Source: Dermacentor variabilis
Lineage: Eukaryota; Arthropoda; Arachnida; Ixodida; Ixodidae
Length of the DNA: 64,000 nucleotides
Assembly: GCF_050947875.1 (NCBI RefSeq)
Contig: NC_134570.1
Coordinates: 241,606,584-241,670,583, forward strand
Reading direction: 5' to 3'
Shown here: piece after piece, positions 1 through 10,556 of the stretch
Layout: every line of letters starts with the position of its first letter
Position numbering within the stretch: position 1 is the first letter of the stretch
The notes under the pieces: model-generated
The model's input: only the letters and a program-made list of their open reading frames with translations
Told to the model about the DNA's origin: nothing
The model's database searches: none
Translations under genes and position numbers: made by a program

Positions 1-319
1 GCGTTTCTTATTGGCTTGGCTAATAATATACCGCCCGTGTTGTGTTTGTGTGTTCTCTTCTGGTGTCCCCTTCTTTATTTGCGGCCAATATGACATGTAG
101 GCTAATAATTTCTAGTACAGCACTCAACTAAAATCTTGAGGAGCTGATTATCTTGTCTAGGTGTTCCTCCATCGACTCAGGAAATTTTGCGTCCGGGGAA
201 GTTCTATTTGCCGCTAGGACGCTTTCCTACGAAGGACAAACACGTGCAAGCAAGAGACCGGTATAACACAAACTCAAAAATTTTAGAGCGCAGCTCTTTG
301 GCGTCCGTTCCTGGGTTTC

Positions 320-366
320 GCGTCGTCGTCGTCGTCGGCGTCGTCGTCGGCGTCGTCGTCGGCCTC
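320..366. repeat. GTC/GGC trinucleotide-rich tract
   Basis: A run of GTC triplets interrupted by GGC, read directly from the sequence. It gives artificial Val/Gly-rich translation on the plus strand. I see no gene around it. Confidence 0.85.
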
Positions 367-607
367 GTAACCAGCTCCGCCCCCCTTTCATCCCCCCAGC
401 GCTAGCAGCGACCGACTGATACCGCTGGATGCCGCTGACGCCGCTAGAGAGTCAAGATAACGTGACTGCATAGAACACCGTCGCCGCCATGCAGAAAGAG
501 GAGGAAAGGGTCCCCCCCCCCTGTTCTTGTGTGGCGGATAGCTGGGGTTGACTCACTATCGCCGTCAGCGGCATCAGTCAGTCGCTGCTATCTCTTCCCT
601 CCTCCCT

Positions 608-916
608 TTATCGTGTTGTCCGCTTGCTGCGCGCGCTTCTGCCCCCATCGTTTGCCGCTGGGTGTACACGCCGCCCCCCTCCGCTTCCGCTTACTGCTGG
701 TTGCTCTCGACGGCGGCGATGAGCCTCCGCTTCGGCGGCGCGAACTGCAGGGTCTTCTCGGCGGCGGCGATGAGCTTCTGCTTCAGCCTCGCTTACTGCT
801 GGTTGCTCTCGACGGCGGCGATGAGCCTCCGCTTCGGCGGCGCGAACGGCAGGGTCTTCTCGGCGGCGGCGCTTAGCCTCTGCTTCCCCCACGGCTGTGA
901 CAACCTCGCGAGGCAC
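608..916 (-). pseudogene. Fragment of a charged repeat protein (EAEAHRRRRE-type repeats)
   Basis: The minus-strand frame of 102 codons holds four 17-residue repeats of the form EAEAxRRRRExPAVxxx, alternating DPAV and QPAV. The pattern matches arginine- and glutamate-rich repeat proteins that I recall from tick gene models, often with an upstream RTPEEQ-type segment. Similar RTPEE segments occur at 43.3 kb and 55.3 kb in this window. No splice sites or start can be fixed, and the frame runs into unrelated sequence after the repeats. It could be a mobile-element fragment or an exon piece. The function is unknown. Confidence 0.45.
691..894. repeat. 102-bp tandem duplication (inner 51-bp repeat)
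   Basis: The segment beginning ttactgctggttgctctcg at 691 recurs at 793, giving two 102-bp copies with few differences. Each copy contains two 51-bp subrepeats, which are the 17-residue protein repeats on the minus strand. Confidence 0.85.
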
Positions 917-919
917 TTG

Positions 920-1820
920 TATAGATCTCGTCTTTGAGAATCAAGCATTGGTGTACCAAGTCGAACATATATCAGTCTATTTCTCCGACCACAAAGCTTC
1001 CTTCATGACTGTCAAGAACTGTTAGTGGAGTCTTTGTTAAAGGAATACGTGTGAAAAATAAAAAAAATTATGTGATAGCGCATACATGTGTTGCTCGATT
1101 TCTTTGCCTCAATCTATCCAAAAGGTGAAACAGCTTATTTGCTGCGCTCAAATTTCGCATTAGGAAGTAACGTAATCGTCGGTAATTTTTTTTTCTTGCT
1201 TAAAACAAAAAGTAATTTGATAAATATTTCTCAGTTTGTATACAATTAATGGTTGTAATAAATACAATATTTAGCGTATTTTTAACTCGATCACCTCAAT
1301 GCGAAATTTACGACTAAACATAGGCTAAAACGAACTTCCTTGCAACTTTGTCGCCAGCTGCACAGGCTATTTCACGTTATATTCGTACCAAATTATTTTT
1401 CAATTACAGTACAACTTGCTGGCAATTATTTACTATGAAATATAACCTTTCCGTAAAAGTTATCTGTCTGCAAAGACATTCCCAATATGCACCAAATGTT
1501 GCCTATTTAGTGCCGTATAAGAAACTCACGGAAACGTAAAGATCGATAAAACCTTTTTCAATTGAAAACCATATCGTCATTCTCAAGGGAAAATCGTGCG
1601 CTCGCCTAAATTAAGAAGAAAAAAATTTTTGACAATGCGTTTTACGACTTATACATTCGAGCTTTCTAAAAAACTTGACACGTTCTGAGCGGTGCTGAAA
1701 ATTTTTTTTCGCAAAAATGTGTTACAGAAAGACTTCTTCATTTATATAGTCCTAATATTTTTTTTCAAGGAAATCGCTGATGGTCGAGCGCCAAGGTTGC
1801 GACAGTTGTCGAATGACCCC

Positions 1821-1823
<3 letters not shown>
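920..1823. other. AT-rich stretch without recognised content
   Basis: There is no long reading frame, RNA gene or structured repeat that I can name. Short poly-A and poly-T runs are common. Confidence 0.6.

Positions 1824-1857
<34 letters not shown>
1824..1857. repeat. (TA)n microsatellite
   Basis: An uninterrupted TA dinucleotide run directly abuts the left arm of the large inverted repeat at 1860. Confidence 0.95.
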
Positions 1858-1860
<3 letters not shown>

Positions 1861-1984
1861 TCACATCATAAGAAGCCAACAAACACTGATACGAAGGACA
1901 ACATAGGGGAACTTACTTGTGCTTAATAAATGAAATAAAGAAAGGATAAATTAATGGAAATTTATGCGGATGAAAAAACAACTT

Positions 1985-2056
1985 GCGGCAGGTGGGAACC
2001 GAACCCACAACCTTCGCATTTCGCATGCGATGCTCTACCAATTGAGCTACCGCGGC
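1985..2056 (-). repeat. tRNA-like module, left arm
   Basis: The minus strand reads as a tRNA-like cloverleaf of 72 nt. It has an A-box (ggtagctcaattgg), a five-pair anticodon stem TCGCA/TGCGA, a T-arm with GGTTCGGTTCC, and an acceptor stem pairing at five of seven positions. The anticodon loop TGCGAAA has G where tRNAs have U33, and the acceptor mismatches suggest it is not a functional tRNA. It is probably a tRNA-derived repeat. Confidence 0.6.
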
Positions 2057-2245
2057 GCTGTTGTCCCATCCACTTTCTTGGGTATTTATGTGTCCTAGTA
2101 GAACCCTGGGAGTGTTAGCCAGCGCCACCACTCACAGACCTTGGCGGCGGACGTGGAACGTCCTTCTTGCCGCAGGCGTCACGAGAACACTCCCAGGGTT
2201 CTACTAGGACACATAAATACCCAAGAAAGTGGATGGGAAAACAGC

Positions 2246-2317
2246 GCCGCGTTAACTCAATTGGTAGAGCATCGCACGCGAAATGCGAAGGTTGTGGGTT
2301 CGGTTCCCACCTGCCGC
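2246..2317 (+). repeat. tRNA-like module, right arm
   Basis: Mirror copy of the left-arm module, also 72 nt. The A-box is altered (gttaactcaattgg) and the anticodon-arm sequence differs by one base, while the T-arm is unchanged. Two point differences in 72 nt show that the arms have begun to diverge. Confidence 0.6.
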
Positions 2318-2482
2318 TAGTTGTTTTTTCATCCACAGTATATTTCCATTAATTTATCCTTTCTTTACTTCATTTATTAAGCACAAGTAATTTCCCCTAT
2401 GTTGTCCTTGATGTCAGTGTTTGTTGGCTTCTTATGATATGACTAATAAACATCGGGCCCCTCGGTTAACCCCCTTTCTTTT

Positions 2483-2485
<3 letters not shown>

Positions 2486-2516
<31 letters not shown>
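2486..2516. repeat. (TA)n microsatellite
   Basis: TA run on the right flank of the inverted repeat, mirroring the one on the left flank. Confidence 0.9.
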
Positions 2517-2518
<2 letters not shown>

Positions 2519-2519
2519 G

Positions 2520-3298
2520 ACGTTATATATATTCGGCGCTGCGCGTGGCCTTTACACAACCAATAGCGGCACAGAAGTATACAGCTTGTGGCACACACAG
2601 CGATGCATTATTTTTCGTGCGAGCTCATTTGTTCATTGCCGAGCAACATTACAGGTCTGTCACTGATACGAGCTTTCACATTCCGTGCGATACAGAGAGC
2701 TTCCAGGGTTGCCAGATTGGGCTACAATAGCCTTTTTTTTTTCAAAATTGGCGTCAGAATTTTTCTTTTGGCTATGTGGCTATTTTTGGGCTACATCTCT
2801 TTCTTGCGTAAAAACAAAGTAAAGATAGTTGAGCACAAATGAAAAGCACGCTGGAATCAAAATGCAGATGACAGCAGGTTAAAGAAATTGAGCGCGTCTG
2901 TTGCAAAATCAAAATTTCCAAGTTCTACGTGAGAGAACATGTACGCATGTCCAAAGGTCAAGGATCGCGTCCTCTTGATAATTTTAATTAAAGCTGGCCT
3001 CAGGAAACACGTCTCCAGCCGCGAACTAACGCTACCCACTCGCGCGCGCCAGCGAACATAAACTGTTGCTAGCTGTCTCCACATGTGAGCTTTCGCAGTC
3101 CTGTGTTTTAAGCATGAGATTCTTTTAGCGCCCGTTGGCGGTGCGCTGCGCCTGACCTCGGTGCGAGAACGGAGGGTGAACACCGAGCTGAACCGAAATT
3201 TGCAGAATTTTCTGCCTGCCGAATGGCGCCTACGTGGCAATTCACTCGGACTCTTCCTGACCAAATTGCCCCTGCTCCAGCGCCAACGTAGAACATAT
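2520..3298. other. Target sequence of the first LTR element, no gene recognised
   Basis: Short frames exist on both strands, but none resembles a known domain. The last four bases, atat (3295-3298), are the left target duplication of the Ty3 element that follows. Confidence 0.5.
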
Positions 3299-3432
3299 TG
3301 TTACGGTGAAGGGAGCGAAGAAGTTGAATTAGACTAGACGAAGACGAAGTCTGGCAGTTCCCTGAACACCATATACGCCAGTTGTAAATATACGTTATTT
3401 TACACTCGTGGGCCTGCTTTCTCCCTGCAACA
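3299..3432 (+). repeat. 5' LTR of the Ty3 element
   Basis: 134 bp, starting TGTTACGGTGAAGG and ending CCCTGCAACA. It aligns over its full length with 10557-10690. It is short for a Ty3 LTR, but the same length recurs in the truncated element at 49183-49316. Confidence 0.93.
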
Positions 3433-3497
3433 TTTTGGTGGAGGTGCAGGGTACAATCACGGAACTTCGCAGTGGACGTCATCTACCTGCCGCCACA

Positions 3498-4477
3498 ATG
3501 GCGAGTCAACCGACGCAAGCGACAACGCCTCAGCAGCCCGTGCCAACGGTCGTCCTCACTCATGCGCGGGACCCAGGGACATTTTGTGGCACAGACAACG
3601 CCGACGTCGAGGACTGGCTTACGATGTACGAACGAGTGTGCGACAACAACAGGTGGGATCCAACAATGATGCTAGCAAACGTGATATTTTACCTAAGAGG
3701 ACTGCGAGGCAATGGTACGACACACACACGAAGCTGACCTAACGAGCTGGGATGTCTGCAAAGAAAAAATGTGAGGCCTGTTGGGCAGACCTGTCGGTCG
3801 TCAGTTGGCGGCAAAAAAAAGAACGTGCGTGTCGCGCTCAAACGTCTACAGAATCATATGTCGTCTACATACAAGATGTGCTGGCCCTCTGTCCCAAGGC
3901 TGATAACAACATGACCGAGGCAGACAAGATTGGTCACATATTGAAAGGTATTGCAGACGATGCCTTCAATCTCCTGATGTGCAAGGATTGTGCCACTGTG
4001 AATGCAATTATAAAGGAGTGCCGGCGCTTCGAACAAGCGAAGTACCGCCGCGTCGCTCAAACTTTCGACCGGCTGCCCAATACCACCGCGACATGTTCTT
4101 GCGAAGACCCGCCGCGCTTCGTTCAGCCCACAGGACCGGAAGAAATCACAAGCATCGTTCGCCGTGAGCTTGAGGCCATGGCTCCCGCTCCAGTTCGTTC
4201 TGACTGTCGGGAAAACGTGCCCGCTATCTCCCTTATACAAGCGGTCGTTCGGGAGGAAATAGCAAGTTTGGGCATTCCATCTCTCTGCTCGGTCCGCCAT
4301 ACAAACACCTACCAGATTTCTCCGGCCACTCGCTCCCAGACGCAAAGCTTTCCGCCTCCTCGTTGCAACCCAGCTGACTGGCGCACAGCGGATGATAAAC
4401 CTATCTGTTTTAATTGTTCCGGTATTGGACACATCGCCCGTCATTGCCGCAACCATTGGTCGTCGCCTCGTCGGTGA
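3498..4477 (+). pseudogene. Ty3 gag (capsid/nucleocapsid), frameshifted
   Basis: The first ATG after the LTR (3498) begins MASQPTQATT. A capsid segment with DWLTMYERV and MMLANVIFYL follows. The frame ends at a stop near 3737 and resumes in another frame from about 3752, through DVLALCPKAD and GHILKGIADDAFN, to a CCHC zinc knuckle (CFNCSGIGHIARHC) close to the C-terminus at 4477. Gag proteins package element RNA in virus-like particles. The same GIADDAFN and knuckle region is found in the gag pieces at 41.5-42.5 kb and 48.6-49.1 kb. The frameshift near 3730 removes the intact protein. Confidence 0.88.
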
Positions 4478-4731
4478 TCGTCTCCGAGTCACTACCGCCA
4501 AGTACCAGACAATCGTACTTTCTCGCCCTATACGCCGACTAGGAAAAACAACGCCGACAGTGCTCCACCAAGATCCAGCCGCTCCCCGTCCCCGCAAGGT
4601 CGTGGGTCCCGTTCGCCCCTCGTCCACCGCTCTTCGTCCCCTTCTGCAACCGGTCGCTTCGCTTCGGGAAACCGGGCGGTGCAGCTCCCGGAGGTGAAGC
4701 TGCAACTCCGACCCGGCCCGCAAATCCTCTG

Positions 4732-6816
4732 TTGACCCTGCCTACATGTGGAGACCTACTGGACATTGAAGTTGATGGCGTTCCTGTTAGATCTCTCGTT
4801 GACACAGGAGCGCAGCTTTCAGTTATGAGCGCTGCTCTCCGCCGAAGGCTCAAAAAGGTTCTGACGCCCGCCGCACCGCGCACTGTGGGAGTCGCCGATG
4901 GGAGAACGCCACCGGTCCTTGGAATGTGCACAGCACGTGTGACCATTGGGGGCCATTACACCGTTGTTCTATTTATCGTCCTTGAACACTGTCCACACGA
5001 CCTAATTCTCGGCCTCGACTTCCTTTCCAAACACTCTGCCCAAATTGACTGCTCCGCAGGTGTTGTACAGTTGGATCTGCCGCTTCCTACCGACGCAACA
5101 ACTTGCGCTTCACACCGCTTATGTTCTGCTGAGTTTGCAAGGCTGACTCCACAGGCGGCTACAAATGTCCTCCTGACGCCCTGTCCTCCCGTACCTGATG
5201 GCGAGTACGTCGTGTCGCCGCTTACCGACGTGGTTTTCTCGCGCAATATTGCCCTACCGAGCACCTTAATCAGGATCCGCGAAAACTGCACTCGCGTGCC
5301 CATCCTCAATTTTGGATTTTCGTCGCATGTGCTGCCACACGGTATCGCCATAGCGCATATCAGTCCGTTGGAAGAGTTTGAGATTTCTTCTTTGACCTAT
5401 GAATCCTTCGTCAGTACCAACGCACCTTTGTCACCCACTCCTCCGTACTCGACGCCTGCGGACGATGTTTCTATGATGATCGCCCCTGACCTTCCTTCCG
5501 AGCAAACAACAACTCTTCGTCACCTCCTGTCATCTTTTCGGGACATCTTTGATTTGGACAACCGTCCACTTGGCCAGACATCTGTTGTCACGCATCGCAT
5601 CAACACCGGTGACGCCAGCCCCATTCATAGGCGGCCCATATCGTGTCTCCGCAACAGAAAGGGCCATCATACAGAAAGAAGTAGACAGGATGACGGACAA
5701 GGACATCATTGAACCTTCCAGTAGCCCGTGGGCATCACCGGTTGTCTTAGTAAAGAAAAAAGACAACTCGTGGCGCTTCTGCGTTGACTACCGTCACCTC
5801 AACAGGATAACAAAGAAGGCTGTCTATCCCCTGCCGCGCATTGATGATGCTATTGACTGCCTTCACGGATCCCAATACTTTTCATCAATTGACCTCCGCT
5901 CCGGCTATTGGCAGATAGTGTCGATGAGATGGACCGCGAGAAAACCGCCTTCGTCACACCGGACGGTCTGTACCAATTTAAAGTCATGCCGTTTGGATTA
6001 TGCAATGCGCCAGCTACATTCGTGCGCATGATGGACTCTCTCTTGCGCGGCTTGAAGTGGTCTACATGCCTCTGTTACCTCGACGATGTGATTGTGTTTT
6101 CGCCGAACTTTGAGAGCCACCTGCGGCGCCTCACAGCCATACTCTCCGTGTTTCGCAGGGCTGGCCTTCAGATAAACTCCTCCAAGTGCCATTTCGGTCG
6201 CCGTGAAATTAACATGCTCGGCCATCTCGTAAACGCCGCCGGAATCCAATCTGATCCACAGAAAGTTCACGCCATGCGAAATTTTCCTGTACCCTGTTCA
6301 ACAAACGATGTCCGTAGTTTTCTGGGCATATGCTCTTACTTCCGGCGATTAGTGAAAATTTTTGCCGACATCGCTCACCCTCTCACTGACCTTCTTAAGA
6401 AAGACGTCTCTTTCTCTTCGGGACCACTGCAGGAGAAAGCCTTCTCTACCCTGATTGAGCGGCTTACAACTTCCCCAATTCTGTTACACTTCGACCCTTG
6501 TGCGCCCACTGAAGTACGAACTGACGCGAGTGGTCATGGCATTGGCACTGTCCTCGCTCAGCGTCAGCAGGGCCAAGACCGTGTCATCGCTTACGCTAGC
6601 CGCCTTCTTTCCGCGGCCGAGCGAAATTACTCCATTACTGCGAGAGAATGTCTCGCGCTCGTATGGGCGGTCGCGAAATTCCGGCCGTAGCTTTTCGGTC
6701 GGGGCTTCTGCGTCGTAACCGATCATCATGCCCTCTGCTGGCTCTCCTCTTTCAAGGACCCAACTGGACGACTTGCACGTTGGGCATTGCGTCTACAGGA
6801 ACATACATTTTCTATT
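4732..6816 (+). pseudogene. Ty3 pol, first part: protease, reverse transcriptase, RNase H
   Basis: The retropepsin domain shows the catalytic LVDTGAQ followed by ILGLDFL about 60 residues later. The RT begins in the same frame, shifts near 5635 ([29 protein letters not shown]), and shifts again near 5920 ([12 protein letters not shown], catalytic CYLDDV). The connection and RNase H follow (EVRTDASGHGIGTVLAQ, RECLALVWA). A further shift near 6690 leads to [10 protein letters not shown], after which the frame is cut at 6816 by the LINE insertion. At least three frameshifts make it inactive. The family function is copying the element RNA into DNA and trimming the RNA strand. Confidence 0.9.
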
Positions 6817-8879
6817 TATTTATTTATTTATTTCAAGTACCTGCAGCGCCCGAAGGCATTATTGCAGGGGGGAATGTACAGTGTACATAAGCTAGACAAA
6901 ATACAGAACTGGTCAACCAAAAAATAACACAACAATATAAAAATTCACGCCACTAAATGCTCAGCAGAAATGCTCTGAACGATGCTTCAGTGTGACAATC
7001 AGAAATTTCCTGCGGTAGCTGATTCCACTGTGATATTGTGTGTGGAAAAAATGAATGCTTGAAGACGTTTGTTCTACAAATGAGTTCTCTTATTTTTAAA
7101 TAGTGGTCACTTCTGTGAGATAAGAAATGAGGAGGTAAAAGGTAAGTTTCTCTATCTATTTTAACCAGGCCGAAATAAATTTTAAGATGCATTTCCAACC
7201 TCATGTTTTTTCTGCGTGTGCTTGATAATTCCCAGCCCAAGCTATCCTTAAGTGCTGTAATACTAGAAGTAAAGTCATAGTTATTGCAGACAAAACGGGC
7301 TGCGCGGTTTTGTACATGCTCGAGCATATTAGACAGAGTTTTGGTTTGCGGGTCCCAGGCCATACAGGCATACTCTAATATGGGTCTTACGTTCGAAAAA
7401 TAAAGTAGTTCTTTAATTTTGGGAGGAGCTAGCCGGAAGTTGCGTTTAACAAAATTTAGCATTTTACATGCTTTCGCTGTAACATATTCAGCGTGCTTAG
7501 TCGAAGTTAAATTCGATGAGAAATAAACGCCAAGATACTTATACTGAGTTACTCGCAATAGCTGGACATTGTCTACTGTATAATGAAATAGATGTGGATT
7601 TTGTTTACGTGTAAAGGACACGTACTGACACTTACAGGGGTTTAAAGACATTTGCCACCTAACACACCAGCGTGTTATACAGTCCAAATCGCGTTGCAAA
7701 CACTCGTGGTCAGTGGCAGACCTAATGCAGTGATAAATCACACAATCATCCGCATACAGACGCACTTTGTATGACACAACCTGAGCAATGTCATTGATGT
7801 AGGCCAAAAACAACAATGGCCCTAAAACAGATCCCTGGGGAACTCCCGATGTAACATCAACATAATCAGATTGTGAGCCATTAACTACAACACGTTGCAT
7901 GCGTTCTTGTAGACAACATTTCATCCAATCAAGCAATGAAGGAGAGATACCGAGGGATGATAGCTTATACAACAGTAAAACATGGGGAACAGAATCAAAT
8001 GCCTTTTTAAAATCTAGAAATATACAGTCAGTCTGTATACCGAGATCGAATGAATGAAAAAGATCGTGGCTGAATTCTAGGAGCTGGGTCGAACAAGAAC
8101 GACCAGACCTAAAACCGTGCTGATATTTGCTAAAAAAATTATTGTTTTCTAGATGTTTTATTAGGGAACTGTATACGATGTGCTCCAGTGTTTTACTACA
8201 CACACTAGTTAGAGAAATTGGCCTGTAGTTGGAGACAATATTTTTTGGGCCACTTTTATGGATTGGTACCACGTTTGCAACTTTCCACTCCTTAGGTAAA
8301 CAAGAAGTACTTAACGATTTCTCAAAAATAATAACCAGATAGTGGGCGATTGTCTCAGAACAAGTCTTTAACACATAAGAAGGTATACCATCAGGACCAC
8401 TTGCAGAAGAGACATTTATATTGCCAAGTAACTTAAGTATACCACCATGTGTCACGACCAGTTCCGGCATAGGTTCAAACACATTGTCGGGAATAGGCGG
8501 TAATTCATTCTGGCAGGGAGTTGTGAACGATGATTGGAAATAAAGATTGAAGCAAGAAGCTTTATCGACATCATTAGTAAGAAGTACACTACCGTTTTTT
8601 AAGTTCGGGATGCCAACTGATTATTTGCTAATCGTTTTTAAACACTTCCACATTTCTTTCGGGTTATTTTGTAACTTTGGGCCCAATGCTAAAAAGTATT
8701 CTTCCTTAGCAACCTTGTTTTTTTACTTTTATATCTTTTCCAAGGGTTTTTAGCAATACAAATACAGAAGGGTTACGCTGCTTTCTATAAGCATTCAGGA
8801 GGCGATGTCTCTTTTTAATCAATTGCTTGACTTTGTGTCTATTGCTCTATTGCTGGCTATTGCTCTATTTGTGGCTTGC
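6817..8879 (-). mobile_element. 5'-truncated LINE (CR1/Jockey-like) inserted in Ty3 pol
   Basis: The minus-strand LINE ends with a (TAAA)n tail at 6817-6834 and carries an RT frame. The short repeat tctatt lies at both borders (6811-6816 and 8880-8885). Removing the insert rejoins the Ty3 RNase H to the segment reading HKDADCLSRN. The 5' end is lost: the endonuclease domain is absent and the remaining sequence starts in the linker before RT. Clade assignment is by motif only. Confidence 0.85.
6953..8620 (-). CDS. LINE reverse transcriptase, open for 556 codons
   Basis: The frame is open from the codon after an in-frame TAA (8621-8623) to the stop before 6953. RT motifs appear in order: NYRPISLTSVCSK, FLDFKKAFDSVPH, SGVPQGSVLGPLLFLAYIND, the catalytic LYADD, and the YKYLGVYF thumb segment, then RPILEYACMAWDP. 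This is the usual non-LTR retrotransposon arrangement. The end IRELICRTNVF, FFPHTISQWNQLP is typical of the C-terminus. It is the best-preserved frame among the mobile elements in the window. There is no endonuclease domain, and the upstream TAA separates it from further linker sequence, so it is probably inactive. The start codon is unknown because the 5' end is missing. Confidence 0.88.
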   Translation of the reverse strand, partial: SVGIPNLKNGSVLLTNDVDKASCFNLYFQSSFTTPCQNELPPIPDNVFEPMPELVVTHGGILKLLGNINVSSASGPDGIPSYVLKTCSETIAHYLVIIFEKSLSTSCLPKEWKVANVVPIHKSGPKNIVSNYRPISLTSVCSKTLEHIVYSSLIKHLENNNFFSKYQHGFRSGRSCSTQLLEFSHDLFHSFDLGIQTDCIFLDFKKAFDSVPHVLLLYKLSSLGISPSLLDWMKCCLQERMQRVVVNGSQSDYVDVTSGVPQGSVLGPLLFLAYINDIAQVVSYKVRLYADDCVIYHCIRSATDHECLQRDLDCITRWCVRWQMSLNPCKCQYVSFTRKQNPHLFHYTVDNVQLLRVTQYKYLGVYFSSNLTSTKHAEYVTAKACKMLNFVKRNFRLAPPKIKELLYFSNVRPILEYACMAWDPQTKTLSNMLEHVQNRAARFVCNNYDFTSSITALKDSLGWELSSTRRKNMRLEMHLKIYFGLVKIDRETYLLPPHFLSHRSDHYLKIRELICRTNVFKHSFFPHTISQWNQLPQEISDCHTEASFRAFLLSI

Positions 8880-8885
8880 TCTATT

Positions 8886-10519
8886 GTGTATTAGTCAGGG
8901 CGCCTGCATAAAGACGCTGACTGCCTGTCCCGCAATCTCGTGGATCAACCGGACGATACCAATGCAGACTCGGACGTCAGTGTTCTATCCATCTCCGGCT
9001 TCCTCCATATTGGCGACGAGCAGCGCAAAGATCCTGTTATTCGAACACTTATGGAACGCCTAAGCTCCTCGCCCAATGACCCGTCCCTCCGTATGTTCAC
9101 CTTGCGCGATGGAACTTTATACCGTCGTATCGTTCGTCCTGACGGCCCGGAGCTCCTCCTAGTCGTTCCCAAGCACCTTCGCCTATCCGTGCTCCAGCAA
9201 CTTCACGACGCTCCTACTGATGGACATCTGGGCATCACTCGTACATACGACCGCCTGCGGCGCCGCTTCTTCTGGCCCGGCATTTATCGCTCTGTGCGCC
9301 GTTATGTCGCTTCATGCGACCTGTGTCAGCGCCGGAAGACGCCTGCTACGCCTCCTGCTGGTCTGCTTCAACCAATTGATATCCCCACAGAGCCTTTCTT
9401 TCATGTGGACCTAGACCTCCTTGGCACCTTTCCAATTTCTATCAAAGGCAACAAATGGATTGCTGTAGCAACCGATTATGCCACGAGATATGCCATCGCA
9501 CGAGCGCTACCAACCAGCTGCGCTACAGATGTCGCCGACTTCTTACTATACGACGTCATCCTGCACCACGGCGCCCCTCGCCAGTTGCTGGCGGATCGCG
9601 CTACTTTTTATCGAAGGTCGTCGATGACCTGCTCCGCTCCTGCGCAACAGAACACCAGATTGCTACCGCGTACCACCCTCAAACGAACGGCCTCACCGAG
9701 CGACTCAACCGCACGCTGACTGAAATGCTGGCCATGTACGTTTTCGACGATCACCGTGACTGGGTCGTCGCTTTACCGCACATCACTTTCGCATACAACT
9801 CGTCCCGTCACGACAATGCCGGATTTTCACCATATTACCTTTTGTATGGCCGCGACTCCACCTTGCCCATTGACACGTTGCTACCTTCCGCAGTACAACC
9901 ACCCAGCACTGGTTACGCTCGCGATACTATTGACTTAGCCGCCCAGGCCCGAGATGTCGCCCGTCATCGCCTCACAGTCTAATAATAATAATAATAATAT
10001 TTGGGGTTTTACGTGCCAAAACCACTTTCTGATTATGAGGCACGCCGTAGTGGAGGACTCCGGAAATTTTGACCACCTGGGGTTCTTTAACGTGCACCTA
10101 AATCTAAGCACACGGGTGTTTCCCATTTCGCCCCCATCGAAATGCGGCCGCCGTGGCCGGGATTCGATCCCGCGACCTCGTGCTCAACAGTCCAACACCA
10201 TAGCCACTGAGCAACCACGGCGGGTTGCCTCACAGTCTAGCAAGCTTCTCAAAAGCGACGCTATGACCTTCGGCACCGAGACTCCCATTTTTCACCTGGT
10301 TCCCTTGTCCTTCTCTGGACGCCTTCACGTCGCGTCGGCTTGTCGGAAAAACTACTTTCCCGGTATTCTGGTCCGTACCATATCTTACGCCAACTGTCCG
10401 ACGTGACATACGAGATCGCCCCAGTCGGTCAGCCTTCAGTGCATCGCAACGTCACCAGCGATGTTGTTCAGGTCGCCAGGCTTAAGCCCTATGTCCCCCC
10501 ATTAAGTGAGGCTCTATAA
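8886..10519 (+). pseudogene. Ty3 pol, second part: integrase
   Basis: Continues the interrupted pol after the LINE, reading HKDADCLSRN at the end of RNase H. The integrase has a zinc-binding HHCC region (LHDAPTDGHLGITRTYDRL, then CDLCQRRK). The catalytic core has the first Asp in FFHVDLDLLG, a second Asp altered in context (LLADRATFY), and the Glu in NGLTERLNRTL. A frameshift lies near 9590. The C-terminal part (after the SINE at 9982-10226) reads SDVTYEIAP and LKPYVPP and ends with TAA at 10517-10519, just before the 3' LTR. It would join the DNA copy to the host chromosome if intact. Confidence 0.88.
9982..10226 (-). mobile_element. tRNA-derived SINE (Ruka-like) in Ty3 integrase
   Basis: On the minus strand it starts with a tRNA-like head (CCGCCGTGGTTGCTCAGTGG, GGGATCGAATCCCGGCC) and continues with AAAGAACCCCAGGTGGTC. 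It ends in a TATTATT-rich tail. An exact 13-bp target duplication, gcctcacagtcta, is at 9969-9981 and 10227-10239. A second copy with the same layout is at 19308-19551. The likeness to tick Ruka is from memory. Confidence 0.9.
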
Positions 10520-10556
10520 CTTGCACCGGGAAGGAGCTACTCCACCGGGAGGGTGA

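Larger units (their letters stand above)
1860..2443. repeat. Long inverted repeat with tRNA-like modules (foldback unit)
   Basis: Arms at 1860-2116 and 2186-2443 are near-perfect reverse complements of each other, with a 69-bp spacer. For example, the left end gtcacatcataagaagcc mirrors ggcttcttatgatatgac on the right. A TA microsatellite lies just outside each arm (1824-1857 and about 2486-2516), so the symmetry extends to the flanks. Each arm carries one 72-nt tRNA-like module. This looks like two opposed copies of a tRNA-containing repeat rather than a gene. Whether it moves as a unit is inference. Confidence 0.85.

Noticed and set aside
1985..2317. Two functional tRNA genes
   Set aside because: The anticodon loops lack U33, the acceptor stems mispair, and both copies are in the arms of one palindrome. 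Better read as tRNA-derived repeat modules.
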